Numbered from the stretch's first letter, positions 34,591 to 48,885 are shown. The stretch is 64,000 nt of DNA from Blasia pusilla (GCA_050084515.1 CM114273.1:186001-250000); one strand, 5' to 3'. Numbers and translations are program-made. The notes: generated by a model from the sequence alone, not told the origin.

Positions 34591-36700
34591 TCATATAGTC
34601 CAACCTCTACTTCTCCTAGCCTTTGCTTGAAGCACTCTTGACCTTGAGATTTGCAAGCGGAAGGCTTGGGTTAAGTTTCAAGAACTCAATTGGTTGCGCG
34701 TTTGGTAGGTAGTCAAGAAACTCCCGAGTGCGAATCAATTCAAATCTCCCCAAATAAATATCAACTCCCTTGGAAGTCTCTTCCCAAATCCTTGACCACT
34801 ATTCCTCAATCACTCACCAATTTTGGAGCGCGTCGCTTAATTTCTCAAGGTGCATCCCCTAACTCAAACATGAAACACTGCCAAACACGCATCACAATTA
34901 GTTCTAGTTCAAGGACTTGAGTAGGTAGGGAGGGAAAGTACAACCCTCCCCCTCTCCTCCCCTCTTATCAGTAATTTTGGGGTTCTCTTAACGACCGCAA
35001 TCTTGCCCATTGTCTCTCTTTTATCGATGAAACGTCGATAGCTTGTATCGATGTTTCATGTGTCTCATCTCTATTTCCTGTTCTGACTCCCTGTTTGGTG
35101 TCTCATGGTTCTCTTGCCGCCCTTCTTGTTTAATGACTAGTCGCATGGCATCTTGCCGATCTTGACTACTTACGTGTCCCTTGTTTCTCACCCTTGACTT
35201 TGCACTTGGCTCCAAGATCTCAAACCCTGCTTGCCCTTTCTTTGTTTCCACAAGAAACTACACCCGTTTCTCGCCTAAGGCTAATCACAAAACCCAACCA
35301 TATCTTGCCTAGCGTTAGTCCCACAAGCAATTTTGCCACCATTCCTTGTCTCACGACTAGTCTAGGTTCCGGCTTTCGTGTTAATTATTAGATTATTAGA
35401 GCGTCAGTGTTACAATGTTAATTATTCTAACGGAGTAGAATGTTACAATGGGTTACACCAAGTGATCCACCATGAACTACTTAACCATATAACTACATCT
35501 CTTTTGACTTCTAAGTCAAGACGATCAATCTAGGCTTCTACGAATGTAAGAAAGCCATTCGGATTAATGGTCCAAAATTGCAAGTGGATGTTTAATATCT
35601 ACATTTATGAATTATTTCTTTATTTAATTAGAAGATATTTTTTTGGTTTACTATCCTATGACCTCCACATCCCACGTACACTTGCGCGACCAACCCGCCT
35701 TTGAGAAAAACTCAAGCACGGGGGCAGGATGGCATGACCAAACTTATCCGTTTCCATGCAACCTTGTAATACAATCAGGGTTAAGAACATGTTCTATAAA
35801 GTGGCAACACTAGAGCCTAGCTAAATATTTAAAATTTTATGGATTTAATTTATTAAGGTTCCACACCGAAACAATTTATGGTTACTATTCAACTAGTCCA
35901 CTTAGGAAATTTTCCACCCACGAGGGATATTTCTTACTACTCTTCCTCACCATCTACTCAAGGTTGCAAACAAACAACATTGGTGTCCATGGACTTATGT
36001 GTGTCTATAGGAAGGACACATTTATGCAAGCCCGGATTCCTACGGCTCGCCCCGCCCGCAACATAAGACCGGTCCCGAGTCTAGTTATCCACCACTGATT
36101 CTTGCCATCTATTTTCTAACCCACCCTACCCTAATACACATCATAGGGGCCTATGCAAGCTTTGCATGAAGCTCGCGCAGGCTCGTGATGTGGATTAGGG
36201 CGGGGTTACAACAATGTTGGTTGAGAGAGACGGGTGCATAAGAGTGACATGCCTTAATGTCCTTAAAGGAACCATGTCTCGCTAGATAACGGAAGAGTCC
36301 ATTATACTGATTTGCACATGGAGAAGTATATCATACCCACTAGACCAAGGTATCTTGAAAAGAATAATACCAAAAGTTTGTCGCACATTAAAAGAATACT
36401 TATGTTACAAAATTAAAACATCCTATAAATTTTTCTCCTTCCAAAAAACACGCACGAGTCGTACGTACACTTGCTTGACAAATCAAAATACAAGATTATT
36501 ATATTAAATCTTTGAAAAAAACGCAACTCATTGTCTCAAATGGAGTCAAAAGATATATGTGCTATCATTCCCCGTAATTTCTTTCACCCAATCGAAAACG
36601 ATCCGCGAGAATTACCAAAAAAACACGTGCTAGTCATTCCCGTCGTTGAAAATAGTTGGCTTCTGCCCAAAACAATGTAGAAATTTATCTAAATGATTCT
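34591..36700. other. Transposon-derived spacer with two hAT-like termini
   Basis: 34591-35410 may be 5' LTR/leader of the minus-strand chromovirus, but a second LTR to confirm it is lacking. Isolated hAT-MITE-type termini occur at 35766 (ending CATGCAACCTTG) and 35959 (starting CAAGGTTGCAAAC), each next to GC-rich patches (35690-35740; 36020-36190). No gene was recognised. Confidence 0.4.
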
Positions 36701-38840
36701 CGGAGGGCTTAGAAAACTTACGAGTAAAGCTCATGGTTTTGGCGAATCGAAAGAGAGCGTAGAGGCGGGAGTGGGCTCTTTCGCTCAGTCGCAGCTGAAG
36801 AGAGGGCAGCTCGCGACGTAGTGTATGTAAAAAGGAGGCAAATCGTAAGGGAAAGAATAGTGTACTTGTTTTTTTTTTGGATAATAAAGTGGATTTTACT
36901 ACAGCTTAAGGGGTGCACTTCAACAATCTCGCAGTAAGACCGAAAACTTGTGTTGTCCCTGTTTTCTCTCGGCTTTTGGAATTTGCGGAGGGACAGAGGG
37001 CGAGTGACTTACGTGAGAAAAGAGTCAGAATGTCGCTCGCTCGCGAGGGGACTTAGGGCCCGGTCCCATGGAGGGGGTTGTCCTCAGGACAGCGGGCCAT
37101 GCCGAGGACGGGTTCTAGAGGTTTGGTTGGTTGGGGGGCGAGGGTCCTTCTATTATGGACCGTCGGATGTAAGTGCGAGGAAGTAGATCCGTGACGGGAA
37201 ATGCCCGTGGCGAGCCGACGAGTGAGGGGATGCTTGATGGACAGAGGCGGGGGATACCACTTGGCGGACCCAGTTGGCAACCGCGGGACGGGAGCTATGA
37301 TGCCGGTGATTAAAATAAGCGCTGGAAGTTCTTTGTTGTTCTTCGGGAAGTGTCTGGAGGGAGGGGTCATACTTTCGTGGCGACCTGAGTCGCAAGACTC
37401 CCCGAAAATGCAATTCTTTAAGCCGCGATCGAAGTCAACTGCGCTCGCTCCGTGTTATGGAGATTTAAGTTCCACTCACAATGTACAAACTCATCCTTTT
37501 TTTAGGAGGTGCTCCCAACTGCTCGACCCCGTGTCAACGCGCTTTTAAGAGCTCGCTCGCGCCGTTCCCATGATCGATCCCAGTGTGGTAATCAACCGCG
37601 GTGCCTGGATCTGATTGCTGCTCTATGGCGGATGGGACAAACGGATTCTTGCGGTTTAAGGGATGGGAGAACAAGAGAACATGGGAGGCAGATTCCAGCG
37701 AAAGCTCTAAAATGTCTTACGCCGTGGAGGGCTTGAGGATTGATGCCACGGCCAATGATGTGGGCGCGGAGGGACACGAATTTCGAAGGCATCAATGATT
37801 TGGAGAATGGGAAGGAGGGGTTTCGTCCAGATGTTGTGATAATTGTGAGCTGAGGTTGCGCGTGATAAGATCTGTGAGGAATGTATCACGTCTTCGACGC
37901 ACGACCTCAAGGGTAACTCTTGCTTCGTGAAAAGCAAGAGGGCTCCCGGGCGTGCTTTAGAGAAGCGTGTCACAGATTTCGAGTTCGCATCTACTTTCCT
38001 GGAGGGTGTTCACATTTCGCCCCTCATGCATCTCGAATCACAAAGGGCCCCTATGATGCTGTCACACCGCAGATCGCAGCTCTTTATGCTCCGAGGCGTT
38101 CCGGTCTTTCACTAAGCTTTAGAGAAGCGTGCCGCTCGCAGCCCAGACCGTACAAACACACACTTCTAGTTCGAATCTGCTTTCCTCACGGATCGGCCTC
38201 TTCAAACCTCTCAAAATACATAAAAGGCCCTGTGATCCCGTCGCACCACAGATCGCAGCTCTTTATGCACTCGTCCCGGGGAGATTCTGCCTGTTTACAT
38301 ATTCCCAGTGTCTCCAGGAACGATGTCCGGTCGCGGGCTTCAATAAGAGAGACAGATCAATCAATCAATCCAATTGTGACAATCGTGAATCAGTAGCTCC
38401 AGCATTCTCCACCCGAGAAATTTTTCCGAATGTGGGAATACGAAAACTTCACCATGTCCACAGGAATCCGAACAAAGCTCCGTCACCACATAGAGAAAAG
38501 AGGCCATGCATGCTGAGCCCAAGCACTCCTGCCGGCCACGATCCTGACAGGAGACGGAGAAAACGACACACTTCTACCATTCTGAAAAAGTGAGAGCATT
38601 TCCACCGACATATGCAACATACATAGCGCGGCTCGAGGGCGAGACGGACCTCAACTGCTCAGAATCTGACGGGAATACATGACACATTTTCATTAGAAGA
38701 TTCCCACGCCCCACATTTTTCATTACCCACAGCCAGGCGCTTTCACGCACAAGACGCACGCACATGACTGCATCTATAGTGCAGAGATCCGGAATGTACA
38801 GAGCCTACCGAATGGTCGGAAAACGTTGTAGCTGCTACTC
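36701..38840. other. GC-richer intergenic region 3' of ABCB26
   Basis: Base composition rises relative to the transposon-rich DNA to the left. Several short frames exist but none has recognisable domains or splice structure. It includes a two-unit direct repeat (37953-38290). A promoter or untranslated exon of an unrecognised transcript is possible. Confidence 0.35.
37953..38290. repeat. Two-unit direct repeat, ~165-178 bp
   Basis: GCTTTAGAGAAGCGTG occurs near 37953 and 38115, and CAGATCGCAGCTCTTTATGC near 38070 and 38248, in the same order. The intervening text (TTTCCT, CCTCTCAAAATACA/CATCTCGAATCACA, AAAGGCCC) is also shared. This is a diverged tandem duplication with small indels. Confidence 0.75.
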
Positions 38841-39003
38841 GTGATTTTCCGCGTTCGGACGCAAGGGATCCAAGCATTGCGGTCAACTCGTAAGGGCCTC
38901 GAGGACTCTCTCCCCAAACCTTTATCTCTTGGGTGGAGCGTGCACATTGGCAGAGCTCGTTTCTCAGTAAAGCTTCATTCCCAACTTCATGGCTCGTCCC
39001 ACA

Positions 39004-42000
39004 TCATTCAAAAGATACTCTTTGGGTCTGTACAAGATTGGCATACGTTCCTCCATTGTTCATCAAAAGTTCCAAGTGAGTTCCTTTTTCTAACACCCGA
39101 CCATCACCGCACACTGCAATTTGATGAGCCGATTGGACTGTGCTCAATCGATGAGCGATCACCAAAGTGGTTCGGCCCTGAAAGGAGCGTCGAGAAACAC
39201 TCGTCAATGTACTACAACACAGGGTAACATTGAAACTTTCAGGGTCCATCTTGCCAAGCGAGAAATGCTTACAACTGATGAATGTCTTCGGGGGAAAAGT
39301 GAGTGATTGCTAACCTTCATTAGAATTTCCAAAGCACTCTGGACTAGACGCTCGCTCACACTGTCCAAGGAGCTTGTAGCCTGCGAGTAAACAACATAAG
39401 AACGTCGTTGAAATCCATCCTCACGGTAGAGGGCGGATGTCACATACCGGCAGACCGTACAGACTTCAGAGAAAAAAGAACCTATCGTTGTGGAATCCCA
39501 TACTACACCAAGACCAAGAACATTTTGAAACATTTGAATGGATCAACTTGAGGAAATTGATTTCACATAGACGCCTGGAAATTGATGAAGAGGTTTAGGG
39601 GTATGGTAAATTATTGAAGAAGAAAGAATTTTATAGGACCTTCTTGCCATTACAAACTCCACAGCAGCTATTCCTAGATGAAACCAACAAAACATTACCT
39701 CATCCAGAATCAAAATAGGAGCATTCTTCAACAGTGCTCTTGCAATAGCAACTCGCTGCAAACATGCCAAACTTAACTGGGTAAGATTGATGGGACCCAG
39801 CTAATCGTTTGAATACATTTGAAAACTAATACCGAATTCAATCCATACTTCAGGAATCTCAACCATCCGGTGAGCGAGTACCTGCGTTGCCCTCCGCTGA
39901 GAAGGCCTCCACGTTCACCCACGGCTGTATCATAACCCTGGTTTTCAGATATACCATCAACCACACGCTCAAACCCAATTCTCACACAGATCAAATCAAC
40001 AATAAATGTGGAACAATCAAATACTTGCTACAACCCAGCAGTTTCCATCGAATAACCAGTATGGAACAAGAACCGCCACTGATCACGTCTTCACAGTTGA
40101 GTAGAAACAGACACAGCACATTGAGAGTACATTGAGAATGTGAAGCGAACTGGCTAAATCGCTTGTGTTAAATTACCTCCGGCAGAGATTCGATGAAGTC
40201 ATGAGCGTTTGCAGCTTTTGCTGCCTCGATGATTTCACTTTGAGAAACTTCTCGATGTGGTGCCCCATAGGCAATATTCTCACCGATCGACATGGCAAAT
40301 AAGACAGGCTCCTGTACAAGCACTTCTCTTGTGACACCTCTTTCCATGAAGCTAACTACAATCCCTGAAGAATCATCGGCCACATTCCTAGATCATCTAT
40401 ACCCAGTAAAAAGGTTCACTAACCTAGACATATTTCAAACCCCTTCAGAAGCAATATACCTGATTGACTATGGAAACTGCCCCAGCCCAATCACTCTTGT
40501 CAAACTGCCGAACATCTTCACCAGCAAGAGTTATCCTTCCTTTTGTCGGCTGCACCAACCAAAGCAAATTTAGTGTGGAGAACCAAGAGACCCACGAGTT
40601 GCCACTCACTTATCTTGCTCAGTATGCCCCAATTTCATACCATACATACCTCATAAAAACGTGCAAGTAACTGCACAATCGTGCTCTTTCCAGCACCGCT
40701 TGAGCCCACGAGAGCTGTCACAGTACCGCTTTTGAGGACCAAATTAATTCCCTTGAGTACAAGAGCATCTGGACGCGATGGATATGCAAATTGTACATCT
40801 GCGAACAGGAGCAAAAATTTGAGAGATGGACAGGCTGATAGCGCAGAAAACTATGGAACCCAATTCAGGTTCTAGTTGGAGCTGTCAACCACTTGATACT
40901 TCTCACAGAAACCTCTATGAGTATTCTCAAAATACTTCCATAATTCCACGTGCGCATATTCTCTATTTCCAGAGTCCATACACGCTACAGGCTCCACAGC
41001 TACCAAAAACTACAAACAGGAACCTCTTTTAAAACTGACAGTATCACAATTCAGAACAGTGAAACTATATCAAATCCTGACTCATTAGAACAAACCTTCA
41101 AGGGCAATATCTCCCGACCAGGCTAAGTCAGAGACGCTCTTCCATGGAGTGGTATCTTGTCCATGCTTTGAAGTGCTAGCTGTTCCGTTTGTCCTAGAGA
41201 AATTACCAATGTCCTTCACCGTCTCCACACAATTTTCAGTTTTGTCCAGTTCAAGTCCAAGGGCTAGAGACTCGTCTACTTTACTTGTTCCTATTACTGT
41301 ATTAATCCTATCCACAGCAGCTAAGGCTCCACGCAAATCTGCCAAGGTATTGACCAGACCTTGCATCTGCAAGCATTCGAATTCCGTCAGTAATGCCACG
41401 AATCCAATTTCACTAAAAGGACTCTATGCTTTGCGAGAAGGAAATCCCAAGCTTACACCTAAGGAACACAGCTTCAACTTCTTGTATGTTCTACGGGGTA
41501 TGCTACCCTTGACCTTCAGGCGCTGAAATCTTCTGTTCCAACTCATTCTGAGTCTGAGTATATCCACAAGTTTGCACCTTTTGCCAATTAACGGACAGTA
41601 AGATCCCCAATCTCGCTCAACACATGTGTCTTCTTATGAGTTTTCTGTTATCACTGTTTGACACAAAAGGTTGGAATCTTTTAGAACCACACCTAAGAAG
41701 TGGACTCCACTTCCAACTTCACGAAACTTACAGCGAAAGTCAACGTGAAAGTGTACCCGATGAATGACACCATCTTCCCCACTGCCAGTTCTCCCTGTCA
41801 AAATGCACAAATGTCTTTCAACCTATACATTTTGTCATCCAAGTTTGATTCCATCCTTTTTAAAATCCAATTCTGTAGATGTGGACCAACCCATGAGAGA
41901 AGGCTTCTACTACCTCTAAAAACAGATTCTCAACAAAAAAGACTCTCAAACTCTTTTGAATATCACAAGCGCATCTCAGACATCTCTGGATGCAGAGTTT

Positions 42001-45000
42001 TAAAACAATAATAATCCTTCCCTGAAGTTGCTCTTCAGAAAGCCACGTATCTCTTTATCTGTACAAGACCCAGAAATGTGTAGAAACTTACTGATTTGAC
42101 TTTCATTCCTCCAAGAACATATAGAGCCATAAGGGCCAAATACACAACCATTCGAGTCCATGATTCATTTGTTGCCTTGAGCCACCCTAGTTTATTTCCA
42201 CTCTCGTTGTATGCCAGGACCTGTAACCCTTGACCAATCTTGCTTAGTAAGAAACCACCATAAACCTAGTTTTCCTCAAATTTGGTTTCAGGCATTTGAT
42301 GCAAGTAGAGAAAGCACGAAACCCTTCTTGTTGTGGCATCCACACATTTGGATGAAAATTTTGATACAAATAAGCTTCAGGAAGTTTCTTGCCCATGTGA
42401 TGCTTTAACAGATACAGTTACTGCTGCAGAAACTTGCATGATCACACTTTCACCGAGATTACTCCTCACCTGCTTGTTAAATAAATATATCTGCCGCTTC
42501 TCACCACCAAAAGATCGAACCTGCACAAATGCAATACATCTATCATCAAGTGGACAATTTAATATTGAAAAATTTTTACCTTTGTCACAAGGTTGGCAAC
42601 TAGGAAGCAATGGACTACAAGACTGGAATGTCTAGCCTTCTCTTAGATCCACGTTCAACTGGACACTGACCACCTGATTTTAAAATGGTTGTAGTCAAAA
42701 CAGCAAATCCCAAAACCACAAGGAGAAGATAGCTCCGGCACATCAAAGTCAAATGTGGAACTGACAAAAACCCACGTGCATGGTCCAGAAAACTCACTGT
42801 CCGTATAGCCGAAAACGTCTCACTAGCACAATCATTAATACGAGCCGCAGATAAACCATGTGATTTAAATACAGGCATCGTTGTGCGCTTGTATAATGCT
42901 GCAAAAAGTAGTCCACCATCAAAAAAGCATGGTAAACACAGTTATCTCCATGTGAAGCACTTTTCACAATAAGGATATAAAGGGCTCACAACCACAAAGG
43001 AAGTCTGTGTTCACATCTTTTGCAAGAATGAGCCAATTTTTTAGTCAAGAGCAAGTAGCAAAGAAGACCGGAGTGGTCAAGATGGTCAAGATGGGCAAGA
43101 CGTCATGAGATTAGTCACAAAACATAAAGGACAACAAGACAAACCATTAGATGCCAAATGATAAGAGTAGATACGGACGCTAGCCATGGTATGCATGAAA
43201 CGCGTGTTGGGGTTCTGAGATGAATTTTGGGGAAGTCAAGATGGGCAATATCTGCCATGAGATTCCTCACATCCTCATGGAGTTTAACTAATCAAATGCG
43301 AGAAACAAACCATGAATGTCCAAGCCAATCCTAGGCTTTCATACTTCCACCAAGACGGAACAAATGCAGAGAAAATTCAACCTTCATCTCTCTAAAGTAC
43401 TGAACCCATCCCCCATCCCAAGGAGAAGCTGAAGAAATTATGATGCCAATTCAGTTTCTCTATCCTCGCACTAGACTCCTCTTATCAGCAATGAGAGTTT
43501 CTCACATTTATTGAATTCAGAGCTCTACTACTCTTAGATCTTACTTCTAAAGCTTTAAGAGCAGATATAGAAAGCAAATGCTGACAGGATCTTCCACTGC
43601 ACCATATACAATAGGGTAATCACAAACAAACCTAGAAGAGTAAATGTGAGATGGATTGCATGCAGAGCTAGTCTGGAACTTCTATTGAGAACTGGGTGCT
43701 CGATAGAGCAACACCTTATTAGAATACACAGGACCAGAGAAGAGGTGGTTGAAAGCCAGATGCAGGAGTGTATGACAGATTGGTTCTTGGAGCATCCTCC
43801 ACACCAAGGCACATTTCCTTCTTAGTTGATCAAGACATCAGCAGAAGTCCAAGTGCGTAGGAGCTAATCTCAAGACACACTGCTTTAGAGGACAGGAGTA
43901 GAAGTGAATCAAAGAAATAGGAAGAAGAGATAAGACGGTTATATAGTTTCCTAGTAAGGGAGGGGGCAGCAGAAGAGACCCCTGCATGCTAAGGCAAAGT
44001 GAAAGGGCCAGCACACCATGAGCAGGGCAGCAGATCATGCATAGGCCACCACACCAGGATCAAGTCAACTCATTAAGAGCACAATTAACTTAACCAGAAC
44101 TACCAAGAACAGTTAAGAAATAACTCGTAACCAAACTAGTAACTAGTAACCAAACGGAACTGAGAGACTTTTAACCATGGTAAACTTCGAACCATAGTTT
44201 GCAGGACTAAATATAGTTAAAACTAAATGAAAAAAAACAGTGCAGAATAGCAGACAATTTATATGTAATCCTAACATCCCTAAGACTTGCATACACTATG
44301 TTGCCATTCGTCCCTTTACCTGTCCCAGTTATCTTCTCAACTTTGCGACCAGAGTGATCCGGAATCAAACAGATCTAAAAGAAAATCACACATGCAAGAA
44401 CTAATTTGGCATGACTTGTGGTTGAGTCTTTTGTAAAAAAAGAGGAAGCTGCTTTCAGAGAGAAGGATGCGAAGTAGTTCAGTAGTACTTCTGGGATACA
44501 CCTTTTCAAGTATAGCAGACAACTAAATATGATCCACTTACCAACAAGACCTGCAACAGAGATCACTAATATTGACATCACGGGAGCCAGCTCTGGTGAT
44601 AGAATGAAGAGAATCCAGACTGTTCCAAGGACCTGCAGCAATACACCATATTTCTGTAAATTGAGCATTCTACTACACTCTGTTATCTTGTCTTTTCATC
44701 TGCGTCAAGACAAAATGTGGCGATCCTTCAACCCCTGGTGAGATCCTGACGATGTAAACTTAGGAGTCTTCAGAAGAAACCCTCTACAAAACTCATTGAT
44801 CCAAGCAGACGAGTTTAAGTCAAAGCCCCTCGTAGGTGACATGGACTGCATGCAATCAAGGTCGGTACCTCAAAGAAGGAACGAAAACCTCGGTCCCGGG
44901 AAACATTCTCCGTCACTAAGTCCTTCATGGCATTCAAATCTGATGACAGCAAGGACGTGAGCTCACCCACCTGATCAAAGACAATGCGATCATCCTCATC

Positions 45001-47126
45001 ACACCACCCAGACTTCTATGGATCAAACTCATTATCCAAATCAACAGCACAACCCCATACACATCAACACTTCAACTGTTCATAATCCAAAGCAAGAGCG
45101 TAAACAAAAGATTGCCCAAAAGGTCTTAAGGTAGCAACATACCTTGTGCTCATCAAAAAACTCCACCTGCACCAACGCAATTGCTCCATGTAAATGAGTC
45201 TTGGAATTGTTACTGATGACACTGTTTACATACAGCAAAAGCAAACTGCATAAATGGATGCCGGGAAATATGAATAGGCCCATATCTTGGGCCTCTTCAC
45301 TTCCATATTAGATACATGAACACTTTAAGACAGATGAAAGGGGCTCACAACTCGTTAAAGTTTAAGACACTAATTCGAATCTCTAGATGATGTAGAAACC
45401 CACTTTGCTATTCATTAGGACATCCGGAAATAATCACTTGATGGTGGAAACCCACTTCGCTGTTCATTCATTCCAAAAACGTACAAGACATCGAAGCCAA
45501 AGTCATCAGAACATTCTAACGTGATATGGTCAGAAGGGATGACGAAAGGGAGGGAGGTGAGACAAGGATTTTTTTAACGAAAATTTCTTAATAACCATGA
45601 TGCAAAATCCAACTCTCGTCCTAACAATAACTAAAGAACTTTCAAGCTGGATAGACATAGTGTAGAATGGAGAAGCAGCTTATAACCACTAACTTGGCAA
45701 CTGCCATTCCAGAACAATCCCCATGCAATTTGGTTTGTGCAAGACGGCTCTACCTATGCCAATTTCCCTTTCTCTCCACAGCCAACGCACTCACACAAGG
45801 CTTCCGGATAGCATGAGCTGAAAATCTTCCTCTCCAACTTCATCCGTTAGGCAAGTCTAAGCTGGTACAGAGAGAGTTGACATCCTTATGAGTAAAATTC
45901 AAAGGTTTACATTAGGCACCAATTCACGAAAATAGCTAAACGTAAATCGACTGACTCTAATCGCTGAACTCAGAACCCTCAAAGGATGGAAAAAAGAAAA
46001 AAGATGGTGGGCGGAAAATAGCGAAGGACGACCTACTAGAATCAACTTTACTCTCGTGGAGCTTGCTAATAGGGAGTCTCAGTTCAGGGAAACCAGGTTG
46101 CATCAAGGAACCTCCTTCTAAGCTATCAGTCATATAACGTAAGCCGTTCAAAGCATTTTCCAATACGAATGCTTGATCGAGCCTTGAAGAGCAGCTGCAA
46201 AAGGCTGTTGGAAGAGGAAAGTCACGCAGAGACCTTATTTCAGAAATTTTCACAAGGGAATTGACATCAGCCATTTCGAGAAAACTCCTGGTCCAGGAGG
46301 GCGGTTTCAAGTTTTCAAATCCCACAGCCTAGGGAGAGAGAAGTGGCGGGACGGACCTTTTGAATGAGAATACGCTGGAAGACCTTAAAGCGCAATTCCT
46401 TCATAACCTTCTCCCAGATTCGTATCATGTTCGTCACAAAGAGAACAGTGAATACAGGCTCCAGCAGGTAGATGATGAACAGTCTTGCAAGCAGACTCCC
46501 CAAGGGTTGCGAGCGAACTCCTATTAGGCTCTCGAAGAATCTACCTGAATAATCAATTCAGCATCGCAAATGAGCTGTGCTGGACATAATTACTGGCATC
46601 CAAGTTCCCTACAGCTCTCGGGCTGCTTCACCGGGATAATGTCAAAGCATAGAGATTGCTTTTGAAGTCAATTTCGAAATGTTTCATTCAAGCACAAATG
46701 GACGAGGGTAATTGATGACGTACCAGAAAAGATGGGCATGCTAAGAGTGCACGTCGTTCCCAGGACAAGACTGAGAAGAACCAATCCAATGCTAGTCTTT
46801 TCCTCCATAACCAGGCTGGTGACAAGCCCGGCGGTGATGATATTCTCTCGCTTGGGAGGCTCCAATTCCGCCTCGAATCGTTCGTCGCTCTCTGCGACCG
46901 GATAGTCTGTCGCGTCACCTGGTGCACCGGGAGGCGATATATAAGCTGCCCTTGGCGACACCAACTTCCGGCGACTAAATCGGTTCCCTCCTTGCCTGTT
47001 TCTCCCCATCCATCCGGATGAATGAAAATCGCTAAAGACATATTGGAATCCCAAAGATGAATTCCTCCCCGCAATCATCGCCCGTGGCTCTGCTTTGCGG
47101 TTCGTACATTGTCCTCGCAATCGCAT
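39004..47126 (-). CDS. ABCB26: TAP-type half ABC transporter, chloroplast ABCB26-like (one-base deficit at signature motif)
   Basis: Half-size ABC exporter of the plant TAP1/ABCB26 group, expected in the chloroplast envelope. Seventeen coding exons: 47126-46724, 46544-46357, 45166-45143, 44970-44869, 44632-44542, 42898-42798, 42520-42470, 42220-42092, 41794-41732, 41366-41096, 40798-40650, 40549-40460, 40311-40177, 39937-39882, 39755-39699, 39380-39315, 39177-39004. The basic, Ser-rich N-terminus fits a transit peptide. Membrane segments start with [16 protein letters not shown]. The nucleotide-binding domain has the A-loop Tyr, Walker [10 protein letters not shown] (~506-514), Q-loop NQEP, signature LLSGGQ, Walker B ILILDE and H-loop IAHRLST. 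All GT-AG borders keep phase except one: exon 14 ends CAACGCAG and exon 15 starts CGAGTT, so the sum is 2150 nt, one short of 717 codons. The family reads SGGQRQRVAIAR here; one C appears missing. Confidence 0.92.
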
Positions 47127-48640
47127 CCGCGGCGAATTGGCCAATTTCGACCGAGACTGACGAATTTGTAAGCTGCGAGCCGATTAAACACTGGTGAGAA
47201 ACCAGCTACAAATCTAACCACACGGGAGAGCTTTAGTATTCTCAGACGGACAGCCGTTTAAAAATCGAGCACGACCTCGTCGCCCGCCACGGATTCGGAA
47301 ATCAATCGCGAAAATAAACGACCTACCTCGACAGACTACCGCTGATCGCCAAATTCAAAATCGCCATTACTGCTACTCGTGCACCTCGCCTCGCCCCGCA
47401 CTACACACGCCCGTGCCTCCACATTCGCAGCCCTCCTACTACAGATTTATCTTCACGCTCATCGGCTTCTTCCCTCACGCAATGTTTCCGTGATTCTGAT
47501 TTTACGCGACACCCGCAGAGATCATTGGGGCGAAACAGCCTTCCAATCCCAGAAGAAGGAGTGCTGTCATAGCGACTGGATGAGCACAGATTGTGCACTC
47601 GTTCTCCCCTCTCCCTCCCTTTCCTCGACCACTCTCTGTTTCGTTCTCTCTCTCACTCCACTGTTTCCGCTTTTCTTGTCCCTCTACGCTACGCTAATCC
47701 ACAGTCAGCGTAACATTACGGAAAGGCATCTGAATTACCCGTCGTAATTCCCGTCCATCCGTCCATCCCGCGGAGCGGACCATTCGTCCTGGCTGCGTCG
47801 GCCAGTGCCCGCGGAGAGGGTCGGGCCTCCAGAGTGCGCCGTCACGCTGGGTGACGACTCATCTGCTCGCATCGCGTGCGACCGCCCCTGCGTCGCGACG
47901 ACAGAGCTCAGAAGGGGCGTGTGTCGATAGGCATCCACCTGGACCCGTCACGCTTTTAACCTCAGCCGTGAAACTTTGAACGTTTAGGAGGCCATCGGGA
48001 ATTTAGCGTGGGACCGTCGATTCGCGTGTAAAATTTGAAAACAACCGGTAGAAATGAGGAAATAAACGACAAACAATCTTTCCCGTCGGGAAAAGCGACG
48101 AACTAAAAATATCTGTCCGAGGCCGAGCTCAGTGACGGGTCCGATTTGAAGCAACCCCGTCCCCGTCGTGGACAGCTTATCCGTTTTAGGGGAATGTTTG
48201 AAAGCATCTGCGCACGTGGCCAGGGTCTGCGACTCTGGGTCCTGGTCACCTAAAGGGGTTTAGGCCCTTTAGGGCATGGACGTGGGGCAGCTGCCCGGCA
48301 GCTAGGGTGGTCGGGCCTACGGATCCTATTCAAAGGTTTACGGTCGTCTCCTAAATCTTAGTATTTGGTTTTGCGTCCCACGCCTATTCATCCTCGGGTT
48401 AGTGTGACATGGGTTAAAGGGTGTGTTATAATTCAAAAGGGGTTCATACAAAACAAGTTGCACTTCATGGCTCTAGAATTTGGCACTTGCATCTCTGAAT
48501 TAAGTTGGTCCTTCATTCCATCTCTCATGATTGTAATGAAGGGTATTCATAAATTACTTATTCTCTTATATCTCTTATCCTATGGTTAAGGGAGCTTGAC
48601 ATTGGGTTAACTAACTCGAGGATGAATAGGCACGAGGGGC
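47127..48640 (-). promoter_or_regulatory. Upstream region of ABCB26
   Basis: GC-richer DNA (47150-48350) directly upstream of the ABCB26 start, holding its 5' UTR and promoter. CT-rich stretches occur near 47590-47690, on the side away from the gene. No divergent gene was recognised. Exact transcription start not visible. Confidence 0.35.
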
Positions 48641-48649
48641 TTGCGCGTT

Positions 48650-48885
48650 ACGGGAGAAGATGTAGCACGGTTTTGGTAGTTTTTTAATGAGAACCGGTAC
48701 AAAATCCAGCGGTAAATTTTGAAATTTTCTTCATTTCCGTAGGCTTAATTGATACGCATACAAAGGAGAATCAGTTTATATCGTCGATCGGTTTTTGGCT
48801 GGTGACTGAGAAACTGAATCGGAAATTTTTAAATACTTCCGGCTAACTCAACACGTAACTTTGGTTCTCCTCGGACATTAAGATG
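48650..48885 (-). repeat. Dispersed repeat F, minus copy
   Basis: Reverse-complement match to 25240-25455, best through GTGTTGAGTTAGCCGGAAG and ACCGGTTCTCATTAAAAAAC. It is diverged by point changes and small indels, with no target duplication or TIR identified. Confidence 0.7.

Noticed and set aside
36950-37736. Overlapping open frames that might suggest a small gene
   Set aside because: No homology I can recognise, no consistent splice sites, and frames exist on both strands as expected from GC content.
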